A stretch of 35,216 nucleotides of DNA from Patescibacteria group bacterium (GTDB taxonomy: Bacteria > Patescibacteriota > Minisyncoccia > Minisyncoccales > Staskawiczbacteraceae), in contig JAHJTG010000005.1 of the NCBI GenBank assembly GCA_018829965.1, forward strand, positions 113,558 to 148,773, given 5' to 3'. The notes under the pieces are model-generated. The model was not told where the DNA came from. It saw only the letters and a program-made list of their open reading frames with translations, and ran no database searches. Shown here in pieces: positions 8,241-16,481 of the stretch; position 1 is the first letter of the stretch, and the number at the start of each line of letters is the position of its first letter. The translations under genes were made by a program, and so were the position numbers.

Positions 8241-11186
8241 TTAACAGGGGTGAATCTTTTTTATTATTAATAATAGTTTTTGCCCACTGATTATAATTTC
8301 TTTTTCCAAGTAAGAATTGTCACCCCTTTCAACGCCATAACTTATATTTTTAGATTTAGTCTCAGTTAAAATAAACTCTTTATTTTTATTTATAATCTCA
8401 ACCAAAGATTTGTCACCTGAAATATAAATAGAGATTTTATCTTCTGGTTTCAATCCCTGCTTTTTTCTCATTTCCTGGATCTGCCTGATTATCTCTCTCA
8501 ATGCGCCCTCTTGCCTTAATTCGTCTGTTAATTCAGTGTTCAATTCTACCTCCTTTCCAATTTTATCACTAAAAACAATCTCCCTTACATTCACTTCATC
8601 TTTTATTAAACCCAAAAAGTCCTCTTCGTTTTTTAATTCCTTATTCTTAATTCTTAATTCTTTCAATGGCTGACGGACTTTAATCCCAAGCATCGTTCTT
8701 TCAGCAAGCGCTAAATTGACAATTGCTCTTACTTTTTCCATCTTTTCTTCTAATTTTTTATCTATCTGTTTTTTATTCACTTTCGGCCAATCATTCAAAT
8801 GCACTGATTCCGGCATTCTTTCTGTTTTTAAGTTTCGGTAAATCTCCTCTGCAAAAAACGGCATTATCGGAGCGATAAGTTTCATTAAAGTTAGAAGCGA
8901 AAAATAAAGTGTTTTAATAACATTATCTCTATCCGCTTGCCCTGAGCTTGCCGAAGGGTGGAATCTTTTTCTTGACCGCCTTAAATACCATATTGATAAA
9001 TCATTTATAAAAAAATCTTCAATTGCAATAACTGCAGTTGCGGGGTTATATTCTGCGAAATTTTTATCAACTTTATCAATTAAATTATTCAGTTTTGAAA
9101 CAATCCATTTGTCTAATATATTTTCCGGCTTTAATTTATCTTTTCTCGGAAACTCTTCTTTTTTTACATAAGTAGTTAGAAAAGTGAAGACATTGTAAAG
9201 AGTTAGCAGTTTTCTCTTCACTTCTTCTAAGGCAGGATAGCCGAATCTTAAATTATCTGCCGGATTCTGCTTCGTATACATCCAGCGCATCGGGTCTGCA
9301 CCAACTTTTTCTACAGCATCATTGAACCAAATAGCATTTCCTTTTGACTTATGCATTTCTTCGTCTTTTTCGTCGTGGACTGAAGCAAAACCAAAAATTG
9401 TTTTTACAGGAGATACGCCCTCTAAAACCGTGCTCATTACAATAATTGAATAAAACCAGTTTTTGAATTGGCCAGGAAATGATTCGCAAACCAATTCGGC
9501 CGGAAACCACTTTTTCCAATATTTACGGTTATTATTATAATTCATTGTTGAAAAAGGAACTATTCCTGCGTCCAGCCAGGGATTTCCCACATCAGGAATG
9601 CGAGAAATGATTTCTTTGCATTTTGAACATTTAATTTTGACGCTATCAACCCAGGGACGATGAGGAGAATTCCCTTCTCCGCCTGAGGCGGATCCGCATT
9701 TAGCGGAAAACTCATCCCAGCCGCTAACCGCTCTCTTTTTAAGCTCTTCCTTTGAGCCAATCACATCAAAATTACCGCATTTACATTCATAAATAGGCAA
9801 AGCTAAGCCCCAATATCTTTTTTTAGAAATAAGCCAATCGTGCATGTTCTTTAGCCAATCCAGTTCCCTATCTAAGCCAAACCCAGGAATCCATTTTATT
9901 TTCTTTGCAACTTCCATCAAAGGCTTCCTCAATTTCTCCATTGAAATATACCATTCGTCTACCACTCTCCAGACTAATTCTGTTTTGCATCTCCAACAAG
10001 TCGGGTAGCGATGGGTATATTTTTCGGTTTTAAATAAAAACTCGCCGTTTTTATAGGTCTTCAGACAGTCAAAAATTATTTCCGGGTTTGTTTTTGCATT
10101 CTGACCTGAAAAATTATCCATACCGCTTAAATAAACAGCACTCTCGTCAATTACATCAATCACTGGCAATTTTTCTTTTTGGCCTATCTTAAAGTCTTCT
10201 TCTCCGGCGCCCGGAGCAATATGGACAATACCAGTTCCTTCTTCTGCTGTTACTAAATCTTTATCTAAGACAACAGTGTGAAATGTTTTCGGATTTTCTT
10301 CCTTTGCATTTTTTACTCTTGGCAGATTATCAAATGGGCCTTCGTATTTTAACCCTCCTAAGTCTTTCCCTTTATATGTTTCTTTTGCAATAAAATTCTT
10401 GCCTAATATTTTTTCTGCTAAAGATTTTAATAAAATCAACTCTCCCCCATTAACCTCAAAAACTCCGTATTCAAAATCAGGATTTATAGCTAAAGCAACA
10501 TTTGCCGGAACAGTCCAAGGAGTAGTAGTCCAAACTAGAAAGTTTGCTCCTTTAAATTTTCCATCTAAAATCGGCAATTTTAAATATATTGCCTCGTGAG
10601 TGATTTCCTTATACTCTTCAGTTAAAATTTCGTGTTGAGAGAGAGCAGTCCCGCAACGAGGGCACCAAGGCACAGAATCTCTTCCTTTATACAGATATCC
10701 TTTTTCATGGCATTTTTTCAAAAAACCCCAAATCGTATAATTATTCTCATCGGACATTGTATAGTAAGAATTATCCCAATCCATCCATTGGCCTAATCTA
10801 ATTGATTGTTGAGTTTGCATAGCAGAATATTTCTTCACCCTTTCTTTGCATTTCTCAACGAACTTATCAATCCCATATTTTTCAATATCTTTTTTAGTTT
10901 TGAACCCTAACTCTTTTTCAACTTCAACCTCAACCCATAAACCTTGGCAATCAAAACCATTCTGATAACGTTGGTCAAAACCCTGCATCGCATTATATCT
11001 TTGGAACACATCTTTATATGTTCTACCCCAAGCATGATGCACACCCATAGGATTATTGGCAGTAATCGGGCCATCTAAAAACGACCAACGGTCTTTCCCT
11101 TGGTTTTTAGCGCGAAGCTTCTTAAAAATATCGTTATCTTCCCAAAATTTTAGTATTTTATTTTCTATTTCCGGAAAATTAAGCAT
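8241..11186 (-). CDS. ileS: Isoleucyl-tRNA synthetase, eukaryote-like (IleS2) type
   Basis: This 981-residue class Ia enzyme charges tRNA-Ile and has an editing domain. The HIGH box is the variant GVHHAWGR (about residues 48-55) after DGPITANNPM, and the KMSKS box is MHKSKGN (about 614-620). The editing domain (CP1) lies around 190-390 with TTTPWTVPANVALA. The HHAW form and the flanking sequence match the eukaryote-like clade that includes mupirocin-tolerant IleS2 enzymes. Two palindromes are read in frame: around residue 500 (SAKCGSASGGEG) and around residue 745 (HPSASSGQAD). Both look like late insertions in loops. The C-terminal zinc/anticodon region is shorter than in E. coli IleS. Confidence 0.95.
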   Translation of the reverse strand: MLNFPEIENKILKFWEDNDIFKKLRAKNQGKDRWSFLDGPITANNPMGVHHAWGRTYKDVFQRYNAMQGFDQRYQNGFDCQGLWVEVEVEKELGFKTKKDIEKYGIDKFVEKCKERVKKYSAMQTQQSIRLGQWMDWDNSYYTMSDENNYTIWGFLKKCHEKGYLYKGRDSVPWCPRCGTALSQHEILTEEYKEITHEAIYLKLPILDGKFKGANFLVWTTTPWTVPANVALAINPDFEYGVFEVNGGELILLKSLAEKILGKNFIAKETYKGKDLGGLKYEGPFDNLPRVKNAKEENPKTFHTVVLDKDLVTAEEGTGIVHIAPGAGEEDFKIGQKEKLPVIDVIDESAVYLSGMDNFSGQNAKTNPEIIFDCLKTYKNGEFLFKTEKYTHRYPTCWRCKTELVWRVVDEWYISMEKLRKPLMEVAKKIKWIPGFGLDRELDWLKNMHDWLISKKRYWGLALPIYECKCGNFDVIGSKEELKKRAVSGWDEFSAKCGSASGGEGNSPHRPWVDSVKIKCSKCKEIISRIPDVGNPWLDAGIVPFSTMNYNNNRKYWKKWFPAELVCESFPGQFKNWFYSIIVMSTVLEGVSPVKTIFGFASVHDEKDEEMHKSKGNAIWFNDAVEKVGADPMRWMYTKQNPADNLRFGYPALEEVKRKLLTLYNVFTFLTTYVKKEEFPRKDKLKPENILDKWIVSKLNNLIDKVDKNFAEYNPATAVIAIEDFFINDLSIWYLRRSRKRFHPSASSGQADRDNVIKTLYFSLLTLMKLIAPIMPFFAEEIYRNLKTERMPESVHLNDWPKVNKKQIDKKLEEKMEKVRAIVNLALAERTMLGIKVRQPLKELRIKNKELKNEEDFLGLIKDEVNVREIVFSDKIGKEVELNTELTDELRQEGALREIIRQIQEMRKKQGLKPEDKISIYISGDKSLVEIINKNKEFILTETKSKNISYGVERGDNSYLEKEIIISGQKLLLIIKKIHPC
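8933..8960. repeat. In-frame palindrome in ileS (second site)
   Basis: CCCTGAGCTTGCCGAAGGG forms a small hairpin (CCCT/AGGG). It is translated as the Ser/Ala-rich loop HPSASSGQAD between two helices of the anticodon-binding region. Confidence 0.6.
9678..9707. repeat. In-frame double palindrome in ileS (first site)
   Basis: Two adjacent hairpins: TCCGCC-TGA-GGCGGA (9678-9692) and TCCGC-ATTTA-GCGGA (9693-9707). GC content is well above the rest of the gene. The translation SAKCGSASGGEG is low in complexity. Confidence 0.65.
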
Positions 11187-11236
11187 TTTTTAAATATTCT
11201 TAATTCTATCTTAGAAAAACTATTTTTTCAAATAAA

Positions 11237-11264
11237 AAAGCGGGGAGTTATCTCTCTCCGCTTT
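11237..11264 (-). terminator. Intrinsic terminator of the 78-residue membrane protein gene
   Basis: On the minus strand AAAGCGGAGAG pairs with CTCCCCGCTTT and is followed by TTTTTTATTTG. It lies between the small membrane protein gene and ileS, so ileS must have its own promoter or depend on readthrough. Confidence 0.75.
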
Positions 11265-11292
11265 CTATTGAAAACTCTTTTTTAATATTATC

Positions 11293-11529
11293 CTAAGCGA
11301 TTGCTATTTTTTTCTTCTGCTCAAGCGGCTTAAAAAGATCTTGGAAACCGACATAACTTATGTTGCATACGATATAAAAATCACAAAAAAGAGCAAAAAT
11401 AGCTACAATCATTCGCGAAGGACTTATCCCACCTACTTGCTTACATCCAATAATAAGCCCAATTATCGCAAGAATTGGTATTCCCCAGATAAGCAACAAA
11501 AATAGCAAAATAAGAATTTTATTTTTCAT
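11293..11529 (-). CDS. Small two-helix membrane protein, unknown
   Basis: This 78-residue protein has two membrane segments (about residues 4-28 and 39-60) and a Lys-rich C-terminal tail. I do not recognise it. A good ribosome site (AGGAG, 7 bases before the ATG) and a terminator just downstream support it as a real, separately transcribed gene. Confidence 0.65.
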   Translation of the reverse strand: MKNKILILLFLLLIWGIPILAIIGLIIGCKQVGGISPSRMIVAIFALFCDFYIVCNISYVGFQDLFKPLEQKKKIAIA

Positions 11530-11656
11530 TTCAACTCTCCTATCTATAAACTCATTTCTCTATTATTTTTATTTCAAAAAACTTTTAGTTAATTAGTTAA
11601 ATAGAACAACTATTTAGCCTAATTTTAAACTACTACTTTTTTGGTTTTTTACAATA

Positions 11657-12157
11657 CTAATTTTTTTCCCAAACAAAATATCTTTTTTTAACTGAAGTTG
11701 ATTTGAGGTTTTTAACACAATCTTTATCCGAATTTATAATCAATAAATTACTATCGGCTCGAAAATCAATACCGCAAGGAACAATTTCTGGCAAATTATA
11801 AACCTTACCATTAGTTGCATCCATCACTAATCCTTTTTCACAATTTTTCCCACAGTTCCAAAGCGCTAAAAAATAGCTTCCGGCAAAATTAACTCCTTTT
11901 TCAATTGCTTTTTTTATCTGTCCCCTAAACTCTCTTGCATTTTCATTGCTAAAATAATCAATCGGCGCTATTTCTCCTGTAAATTTTTCCGGAGATAAAT
12001 AGTCTCCAAAAGTTGGAACCTTATTTGCTATAAAATTTCCCTCAATTTTTAGAAACTTCTCTACCCAAAAATACTGATAAGCAATGGCTCCGCCAACTGC
12101 AATTATCGACCAAGCGATAATAATAACTATTCCTAATAAAGTTGGTATTTTTTTCAT
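11657..12157 (-). CDS. Membrane-anchored, Cys-containing extracytoplasmic protein
   Basis: The 166-residue protein has one N-terminal membrane helix (about 7-30). The soluble part contains NFAGSYFLALWNCGKNCEKG, MDATNGKVYNLPE and CGIDFRADSNLLIINS. This pattern resembles a widespread uncharacterised family with the motif NFAGHY...WGCGxxC and a C-terminal YxW. The four cysteines (in WNCGKNCE, PCGIDF and DKDCVK) could form disulfides outside the membrane. The function is unknown. It stands alone between two gaps with repeats. Confidence 0.65.
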   Translation of the reverse strand: MKKIPTLLGIVIIIAWSIIAVGGAIAYQYFWVEKFLKIEGNFIANKVPTFGDYLSPEKFTGEIAPIDYFSNENAREFRGQIKKAIEKGVNFAGSYFLALWNCGKNCEKGLVMDATNGKVYNLPEIVPCGIDFRADSNLLIINSDKDCVKNLKSTSVKKRYFVWEKN

Positions 12158-12300
12158 AATTATGAGTGAGCAAAGAATGAGAATTTATAATTATAAGCGA
12201 GGGAGGAATGAAAGCTTGTTTTCATTTTGACCGAGTGCAATAATTATATTAAATATTATCATTCCGACCGAGCGATTAATTATATAGATAATAAATTATC
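12158..12300. repeat. Intergenic palindromic element with GAGTGAG and CCGAGCGA ends
   Basis: The element begins near ATGAGTGAG (12163) and ends near CCGAGCGATTAATTATAT (12263). Inside, GGAATGA (about 12201) pairs with TCATTCC (about 12256), and AATGAAA/TTTCATT forms an inner hairpin. The same end words recur at 34963-35018. It forms most of the upstream region of the 166-residue gene; I see no ORF here. Confidence 0.5.
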
Positions 12301-12355
12301 TCTATATTTTTATAACTATTTTTTAATTTTACCATATTCTATTCTTTCTTCAACT

Positions 12356-13975
12356 CTACATCTTCTCTGGAGAAGAAACGCCCATCAAACTTAAAGTGTT
12401 TTTTAAAACAATTCTAGTCGCTAAAATTAAAGACAAACGCGCTTGAGTTAGCTTTTTCTTTTCTCCTATCACTCGGCACTTTTCGTAAAATCGATGAAAT
12501 GCATCGGCTAAATCAGTAGCATATTGTGGCAATCTCTGTACTTGATAATCTTCTGCAATTTCTTGAATGATTTCCGGAAACCTAATCAATTGCTTAATAA
12601 GATTTAATTCTGCAGAATTAGTTAATAACCTATAATCCGGACCAATAAATATCGATGGTTTTTTCTTTTTTAAAATACTGGATATCCGAGCATACGCATA
12701 TTGTATATAATATACCGGATTTTTCTGCGACTGCTCTTTTGCCAAATCTAAATCAAAGTTCAAATGCGTATCCGCTCCTCTTATTAAAAAGAAGAATCTG
12801 GCGACGTCTAAACTGACCTCATCTAACAATTCGTCTAATGTGACGTAATCGCCGGCTCTTTTCGACATTTTGACTTCTTCACCATCTTTAAAGAGCTTAA
12901 CCATCTGCTCCACGATTACATCTATGTTTTCTTTTTTAAAATTCAATGTATGCGCCATTGCCCTCAACCGCGCAATGTATCCGTAATGGTCTGCTCCAAC
13001 AAATAATACTATTTTTTCAAAACCTCTAGAAACCTTGTTTTTTAAATAAGCGATATCCGACGCGAAATAAGTTCTAATGCCGTCTTTCCTAACTAAAACC
13101 CGGTCTTTATCATCGCCGAGATCCTTTGATTTAAACCATACTGCTCCCTCGCTTTTATAAGTAAAACCTCTTTTTGTAAGGTCATCTATTGCTTTATCAA
13201 CTTCTTTGCTATTATATAGGCTCTTTTCTGAAAACCAGATATCGAAATTGATTCCTATTCTTTTCACTGCCGGCTTTATCATCTTCTTCAATATAACCTC
13301 CACCGCCGCCTCTCCGACTTTTTCCGGGTCTGTTTTTTTATTTTTTTTCCTTAATTCATCAATATATTCTCCTATATAAACTGCTTCGCTGTCCCCCAGA
13401 ATTGAATGCCCTAATTTTATAATCTGATTGCCCCTGTCGTTGATATAGTATTCTTTTGTTACACTATAACCTGCTTTGATTAAAACATTTGATAGAACAT
13501 CTCCGCAAAAACCACCCCTGCCATTACCTAAGGTTAATGGGCCTGTTGGATTGGCAGAGATAAATTCAACGTTCACCTTCTCGCCATCTCCTATCTCCAA
13601 ATTACCAAATCTATCTTTTTGTCTTATAATTTCTTTAATTTGATTTTGCAGATATTCTTCTTTTAAAAAGAAATTCATAAATCCGGCATTAGCTACTTCA
13701 ATTTTTTCAAAAATATAATTAAAATCCTTATCATTTTTTATTTTTTCAATTAGTAGGTCTGTTATTTCTTTTGTTTCCTCTTTTACTATTTTTACTTTAA
13801 TTTTTTTTCTCAATTCAAAAATTATATTTGTACTATAGTCTCCGTGTCCTTTTATTATTGGTTTTACATTATTAAAAATAAAAACTTCTGGGAGCTCGAA
13901 TTCCGGAAATTTTTTCTCTTCTTGTAAGTCTTTAATTGCTCTTTCAACTAATTTTTGAATTTCTTCTTTTATCAT
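12356..13975 (-). CDS. argS: Arginyl-tRNA synthetase
   Basis: This 539-residue class Ia enzyme charges tRNA-Arg. The N-terminal Add-1 domain (about 1-105) contains the GHGDYSTN stretch. The HIGH region is the variant SANPTGPLTLGNGRGG (about residues 134-149), and the KMSKS loop is EVKMSKRAGDYV (about 371-382). The DALR anticodon-binding domain fills the C-terminus (about 425-539), with YIQYAYARI at its start. The length is typical. It is divergent from smpB, with 57 bases between the starts. Confidence 0.96.
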   Translation of the reverse strand: MIKEEIQKLVERAIKDLQEEKKFPEFELPEVFIFNNVKPIIKGHGDYSTNIIFELRKKIKVKIVKEETKEITDLLIEKIKNDKDFNYIFEKIEVANAGFMNFFLKEEYLQNQIKEIIRQKDRFGNLEIGDGEKVNVEFISANPTGPLTLGNGRGGFCGDVLSNVLIKAGYSVTKEYYINDRGNQIIKLGHSILGDSEAVYIGEYIDELRKKNKKTDPEKVGEAAVEVILKKMIKPAVKRIGINFDIWFSEKSLYNSKEVDKAIDDLTKRGFTYKSEGAVWFKSKDLGDDKDRVLVRKDGIRTYFASDIAYLKNKVSRGFEKIVLFVGADHYGYIARLRAMAHTLNFKKENIDVIVEQMVKLFKDGEEVKMSKRAGDYVTLDELLDEVSLDVARFFFLIRGADTHLNFDLDLAKEQSQKNPVYYIQYAYARISSILKKKKPSIFIGPDYRLLTNSAELNLIKQLIRFPEIIQEIAEDYQVQRLPQYATDLADAFHRFYEKCRVIGEKKKLTQARLSLILATRIVLKNTLSLMGVSSPEKM

Positions 13976-14032
13976 TAACTTATTTTACCCTTATATTAGG
14001 AATTTTCCAAATTTTTATGATATTATAAACTA

Positions 14033-14479
14033 ATGAAGATATTCACGAAAAACAAAAAAGCGAGCTTTGACTATAGTATCCTGGAAAAAATGGAGGCTGG
14101 GATGATTTTGATCGGGCAAGAGGTAAAATCTATAAGACTAGGCAGAATGAGCTTAGAAGGCTCTTATGTCGTGTTAAAAGGCAGAGAGCCTTATCTGATA
14201 GGAGCAAAAATACCTGCCTACCAGCCAAAGAATGCGCCCGATGGTTATGATGTTGAAAAATCAAGAAAGCTTCTTTTAAATAAGAAAGAAATCAGTTATT
14301 TACTCGGAAAAGCTAAGCAAAAAGGCTTGACCTTAGTGCCCTTGAAAGTATATAGTAATGGTGCTAAGATAAAACTCGAATTCGGGATAGCCAAAGGGAA
14401 AAAGAAGTTTGATAAGCGGGAAAATATTAAAAAAAGAGAAGTTGACCGGGAAATTGCCAGAGAATTCGGGAGAATTTAA
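14033..14479 (+). CDS. smpB: SsrA-binding protein SmpB
   Basis: SmpB binds tmRNA and delivers it to stalled ribosomes in trans-translation. The 148 residues match the family from FDYSILEKMEAGMILIGQEVKSIRLGRMSLEGSYV at the start to the basic tail KKKFDKRENIKKREVDREI. An AT-rich TATTAT box about 10 bases before the ATG suggests a very short leader. The probable tmRNA gene follows 25 bases after the stop, a common linkage. Confidence 0.96.
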   Translation: MKIFTKNKKASFDYSILEKMEAGMILIGQEVKSIRLGRMSLEGSYVVLKGREPYLIGAKIPAYQPKNAPDGYDVEKSRKLLLNKKEISYLLGKAKQKGLTLVPLKVYSNGAKIKLEFGIAKGKKKFDKRENIKKREVDREIAREFGRI

Positions 14480-14483
14480 TGCG

Positions 14484-14498
14484 CCCCGCTAAGCGGGG
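14484..14498. repeat. GC-rich hairpin between smpB and the tmRNA gene
   Basis: CCCCGC-TAA-GCGGGG. It has the same framework as CCCCACT-AA-AGTGGGG at 14934-14949, with a G-C pair in place of A-T. It has no U tract in either direction. Confidence 0.7.
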
Positions 14499-14504
14499 TA
14501 TAGA

Positions 14505-14925
14505 GGGGATGCAAGCTTCGATAAAAGATCTTTCACAAAATAAGCAAACCGAGTATTCTTAAACCTCGTAAAACTTTAAGAGACAAAATAAGTGTCAACT
14601 TATTTAAACAACCAGCGTTAGCATACGTTTAACGCTCATCCTTCCTGCCAACTCCTAATAGGCAGAATAGCCCTATGCTTAAACCTATTTTGCAAAAGTT
14701 TAAGACGGGCCCGTTCAGAATTTTTTAAAAAATTCTAAATAGGGGGTGTCACATATTAGGATATGTGATTTTCCGCCTTAGAAAATCATCGAAAAAATTC
14801 AAGGCTAAGGATATATAAGATTTTTGTCTATTCTTTATCTAATATCCAAGAACTAAAATAGACTACGTTTGTAGAATTATTTTGTAAAAACTTTTAGACG
14901 CGGTTTCAATACCGCCATCTCCACC
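14505..14925 (+). ncRNA. ssrA: Transfer-messenger RNA (tmRNA, trans-translation)
   Basis: The gene lies just downstream of smpB. GGGGATG (14505-14511) can pair with CATCTCC (14916-14922) to form the acceptor stem, and AAGCTTCGA follows the 5' end as in other tmRNAs. A T-arm-like hairpin, GCGGT-TTCAAT-ACCGC, lies at 14900-14915. The encoded end is ACC, so the last A of CCA would be added. A plausible tag reading frame is 14594-14632, ending PALAYV before TAA, which resembles the usual hydrophobic ALAA ending; the resume codon is uncertain. Both flanks carry GCCCC..GGGGC palindromes. The rest of the fold (pseudoknots) was not worked out. Confidence 0.75.
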
Positions 14926-15006
14926 CTCTTTCGCCCCACTAAAGTGGGGCTTCAAAGGGCAAAGCCATTTGGGAAAGAGGTCCTTCGAAGCTTTAGCGAA
15001 GGAGGA
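14925..15006. repeat. Compound palindrome directly upstream of a GIY-YIG gene
   Basis: CCTCTTTC (14925-14932) pairs with GAAAGAGG (14973-14980) around the inner hairpin CCCCACTAAAGTGGGG. Next comes a 27-bp palindrome (14980-15006) with arms TCCTTCG and CGAAGGA. Its 3' end supplies the GGAGG ribosome site for the ATG at 15015. The 27-mer matches the in-frame insert at 23335-23361 at 22 of 27 positions. Confidence 0.75.
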
Positions 15007-15014
15007 ACAAAAAA

Positions 15015-15254
15015 ATGTTTTACGTTTACATTATAAAAAGCAAAAACTATAATAAACATTATACTAGGATTACGAAAGATTTAAGAAAGCGATTCCGGGC
15101 ACATAATTTTGGACAATCGCCACATACTGCAAAATATAAACCCTATGTTTTAGCTTGGTACTGTTGTTTCTCAAATAAAAATAATGCATATAAATTTGAG
15201 AAATATCTAAAAAGTGGTTCTGGAATCGCTTTCTTAAAAAAACATTTAATATAA
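15015..15254 (+). CDS. Small GIY-YIG nuclease-like protein, degenerate motif
   Basis: This 79-residue protein follows the UPF0213-type single-domain GIY-YIG pattern. FYVYIIKS stands for the GIY strand, KDLRKRFRAHN supplies the conserved Arg helix, and the C-terminal KFEKYLKSGSGIAFLKKHL is typical. The YIG strand has changed to HYTRITKD, so the catalytic Tyr-Ile-Gly is not intact and activity is doubtful. It lies right after the compound palindrome that supplies its ribosome site and only 6 bases before infC. It is probably a mobile or selfish gene rather than part of the translation operon. Confidence 0.75.
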   Translation: MFYVYIIKSKNYNKHYTRITKDLRKRFRAHNFGQSPHTAKYKPYVLAWYCCFSNKNNAYKFEKYLKSGSGIAFLKKHLI

Positions 15255-15260
15255 TTTGAT

Positions 15261-15767
15261 TTGTACAATAGAATACCAATAAATAATAATATAAGAGCGA
15301 AAGAAGTACGGGTAGTTGATGAAACAGGTAAACAACTTGGTATAATGCCTCTTTTGGAGGCATTACGCATATCTAAAGAAAGGGGATTAGATTTAATCCA
15401 AGTTACAGAAAAAGTTGAACCGCCTGTCTGTAGAATTGGAGATTTTGGTAAATACCTTTACCAATTGCAAAAGAAAGAAAGAAAAATAAAAACCACTGGT
15501 GGAGAATTAAAAGAAATAAGAGTAAGTTTTAATATTTCTCCTCACGATTTAGAAACCAAAGCAAAGACGGCAGAAAAATTTTTAAGGAATGGAGACAAAA
15601 TCAAAATGTCTATGCTCTTAAAGGGCAGAGAAAAAGCATTGGGCAATTTTGCTAAAGAAAAAATAAGCCAATTCTGTGAAGTCTTGGATAAATTAATACC
15701 AATTAAAATTGAAAGAGATTTAAAAAGAGAACCGCGAGGTTTTACAATGATTATTTCGAAACAATAA
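15261..15767 (+). CDS. infC: Translation initiation factor IF-3
   Basis: IF-3 binds the 30S subunit and checks start-codon selection. The 168 residues show the N-domain (NNNIRAKEVRVVDETGKQLGIM), the linker (KKERKIKT) and the C-domain (LKEIRVSFNISPHDLETKAKTAEKFL, then DLKREPRGFTMII). The start is taken as TTG at 15261, because TGA stands directly before it and no ATG is available upstream of the conserved region. Rare starts are usual for infC and allow IF-3 to limit its own translation. No strong ribosome site is seen. It leads into rpmI-rplT across a 119-bp repeat. Confidence 0.93.
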   Translation: MYNRIPINNNIRAKEVRVVDETGKQLGIMPLLEALRISKERGLDLIQVTEKVEPPVCRIGDFGKYLYQLQKKERKIKTTGGELKEIRVSFNISPHDLETKAKTAEKFLRNGDKIKMSMLLKGREKALGNFAKEKISQFCEVLDKLIPIKIERDLKREPRGFTMIISKQ

Positions 15768-15880
15768 CCTACGAATTACGAATGTTAACGAATTACGAAT
15801 AAAAAATTCGTAACGAAAAACGCAAATTCGTACAACGGTTTCCGTATATTCGTAATTCGAAAAAATTCGTAATTAGTAGG
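15768..15880. repeat. CGAATTACGAAT element, long palindromic copy, between infC and rpmI
   Basis: The element starts CCTACGAATTACGAAT and ends with the inverse (ATTCGTAATTAGTAGG), so its ends are inverted repeats of about 16 bp. Its interior holds further CGAAT/ATTCG words. Shorter copies of the end lie at 18727-18760 (inverted) and 34484-34516. It splits a normally tight infC-rpmI-rplT operon and leaves 6 bases before the rpmI start. Confidence 0.8.
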
Positions 15881-15886
15881 AATTTT

Positions 15887-16078
15887 ATGAAAGCCAATCA
15901 AGCAATCTTAAAAAGATTCAAAATAACAAAAAACGGAAAGATATTAAGGAGAAAAACCGGTCAAAATCATTATCGCTCCAAGAAAACCGGCGAACAGAAG
16001 AGAAAGGGCCGCAAGTGGATTTTGGTTTCCAAATGGGAAACAAAAGCAATTAAGAAAATGATAGGGAAGGTGAAATAA
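15887..16078 (+). CDS. rpmI: Ribosomal protein bL35
   Basis: The 63-residue, strongly basic protein has the bL35 pattern (AILKRFKITKNGKILRRKTGQNHYRSKKT), followed by a C-terminal helix. It is a 50S subunit protein. The N-terminus lacks the usual KMKTH start, as seen in other CPR L35 proteins. It sits between infC and rplT, the standard order. Confidence 0.92.
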   Translation: MKANQAILKRFKITKNGKILRRKTGQNHYRSKKTGEQKRKGRKWILVSKWETKAIKKMIGKVK

Positions 16079-16113
16079 CTTTGAGTTAAATTGCCGAACT
16101 TTATTTTAAATTT

Positions 16114-16470
16114 ATGGTGAGAATAAAACGAGGAACAATTGCAAATAAAAGGAGAAAGAATATCTTAAAAGAGACTAAAGGTTTTCGCTGGGGAAGAAAA
16201 TCAAAATACAAACTAGCTAAAGACGCGATGAAGCATGCTTGGAAATGGAGCTATAGAGATAGAAAGAATAAAAAAAGAGTATTTAGGCAAATCTGGACAA
16301 CTAATATAAACGGCTCTTGTAGAAAATTAGGGATATCTTATAGTAAATTAATCAACGCATTAAAAATAAATAAAATTGAAGTGAACAGAAAGATTTTAGC
16401 CCAATTAGCTCAAGAAAGACCTGATATATTTGAAAAGATTGTGGAGATAGCCAAGAAAAAATATGAATAA
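16114..16470 (+). CDS. rplT: Ribosomal protein bL20
   Basis: This 118-residue 50S protein is recognised from the N-terminal extension (RIKRGTIANKRRKNILKETKGFRWGRKSKYKLAKDA) and the globular domain (RIWT-like RQIWTTNINGSCRKLGISYSKLINAL). It is needed early in 50S assembly and represses its own operon in many bacteria. Thirty-five bases separate it from rpmI. It ends convergent with the NUDIX gene, 11 bases away. Confidence 0.96.
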   Translation: MVRIKRGTIANKRRKNILKETKGFRWGRKSKYKLAKDAMKHAWKWSYRDRKNKKRVFRQIWTTNINGSCRKLGISYSKLINALKINKIEVNRKILAQLAQERPDIFEKIVEIAKKKYE

Positions 16471-16481
16471 AAAATATTTAT

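Noticed and set aside
15070-15370. Minus-strand open frames across the GIY-YIG gene and infC
   Set aside because: They are antisense to clearly conserved genes and show no recognisable protein features.
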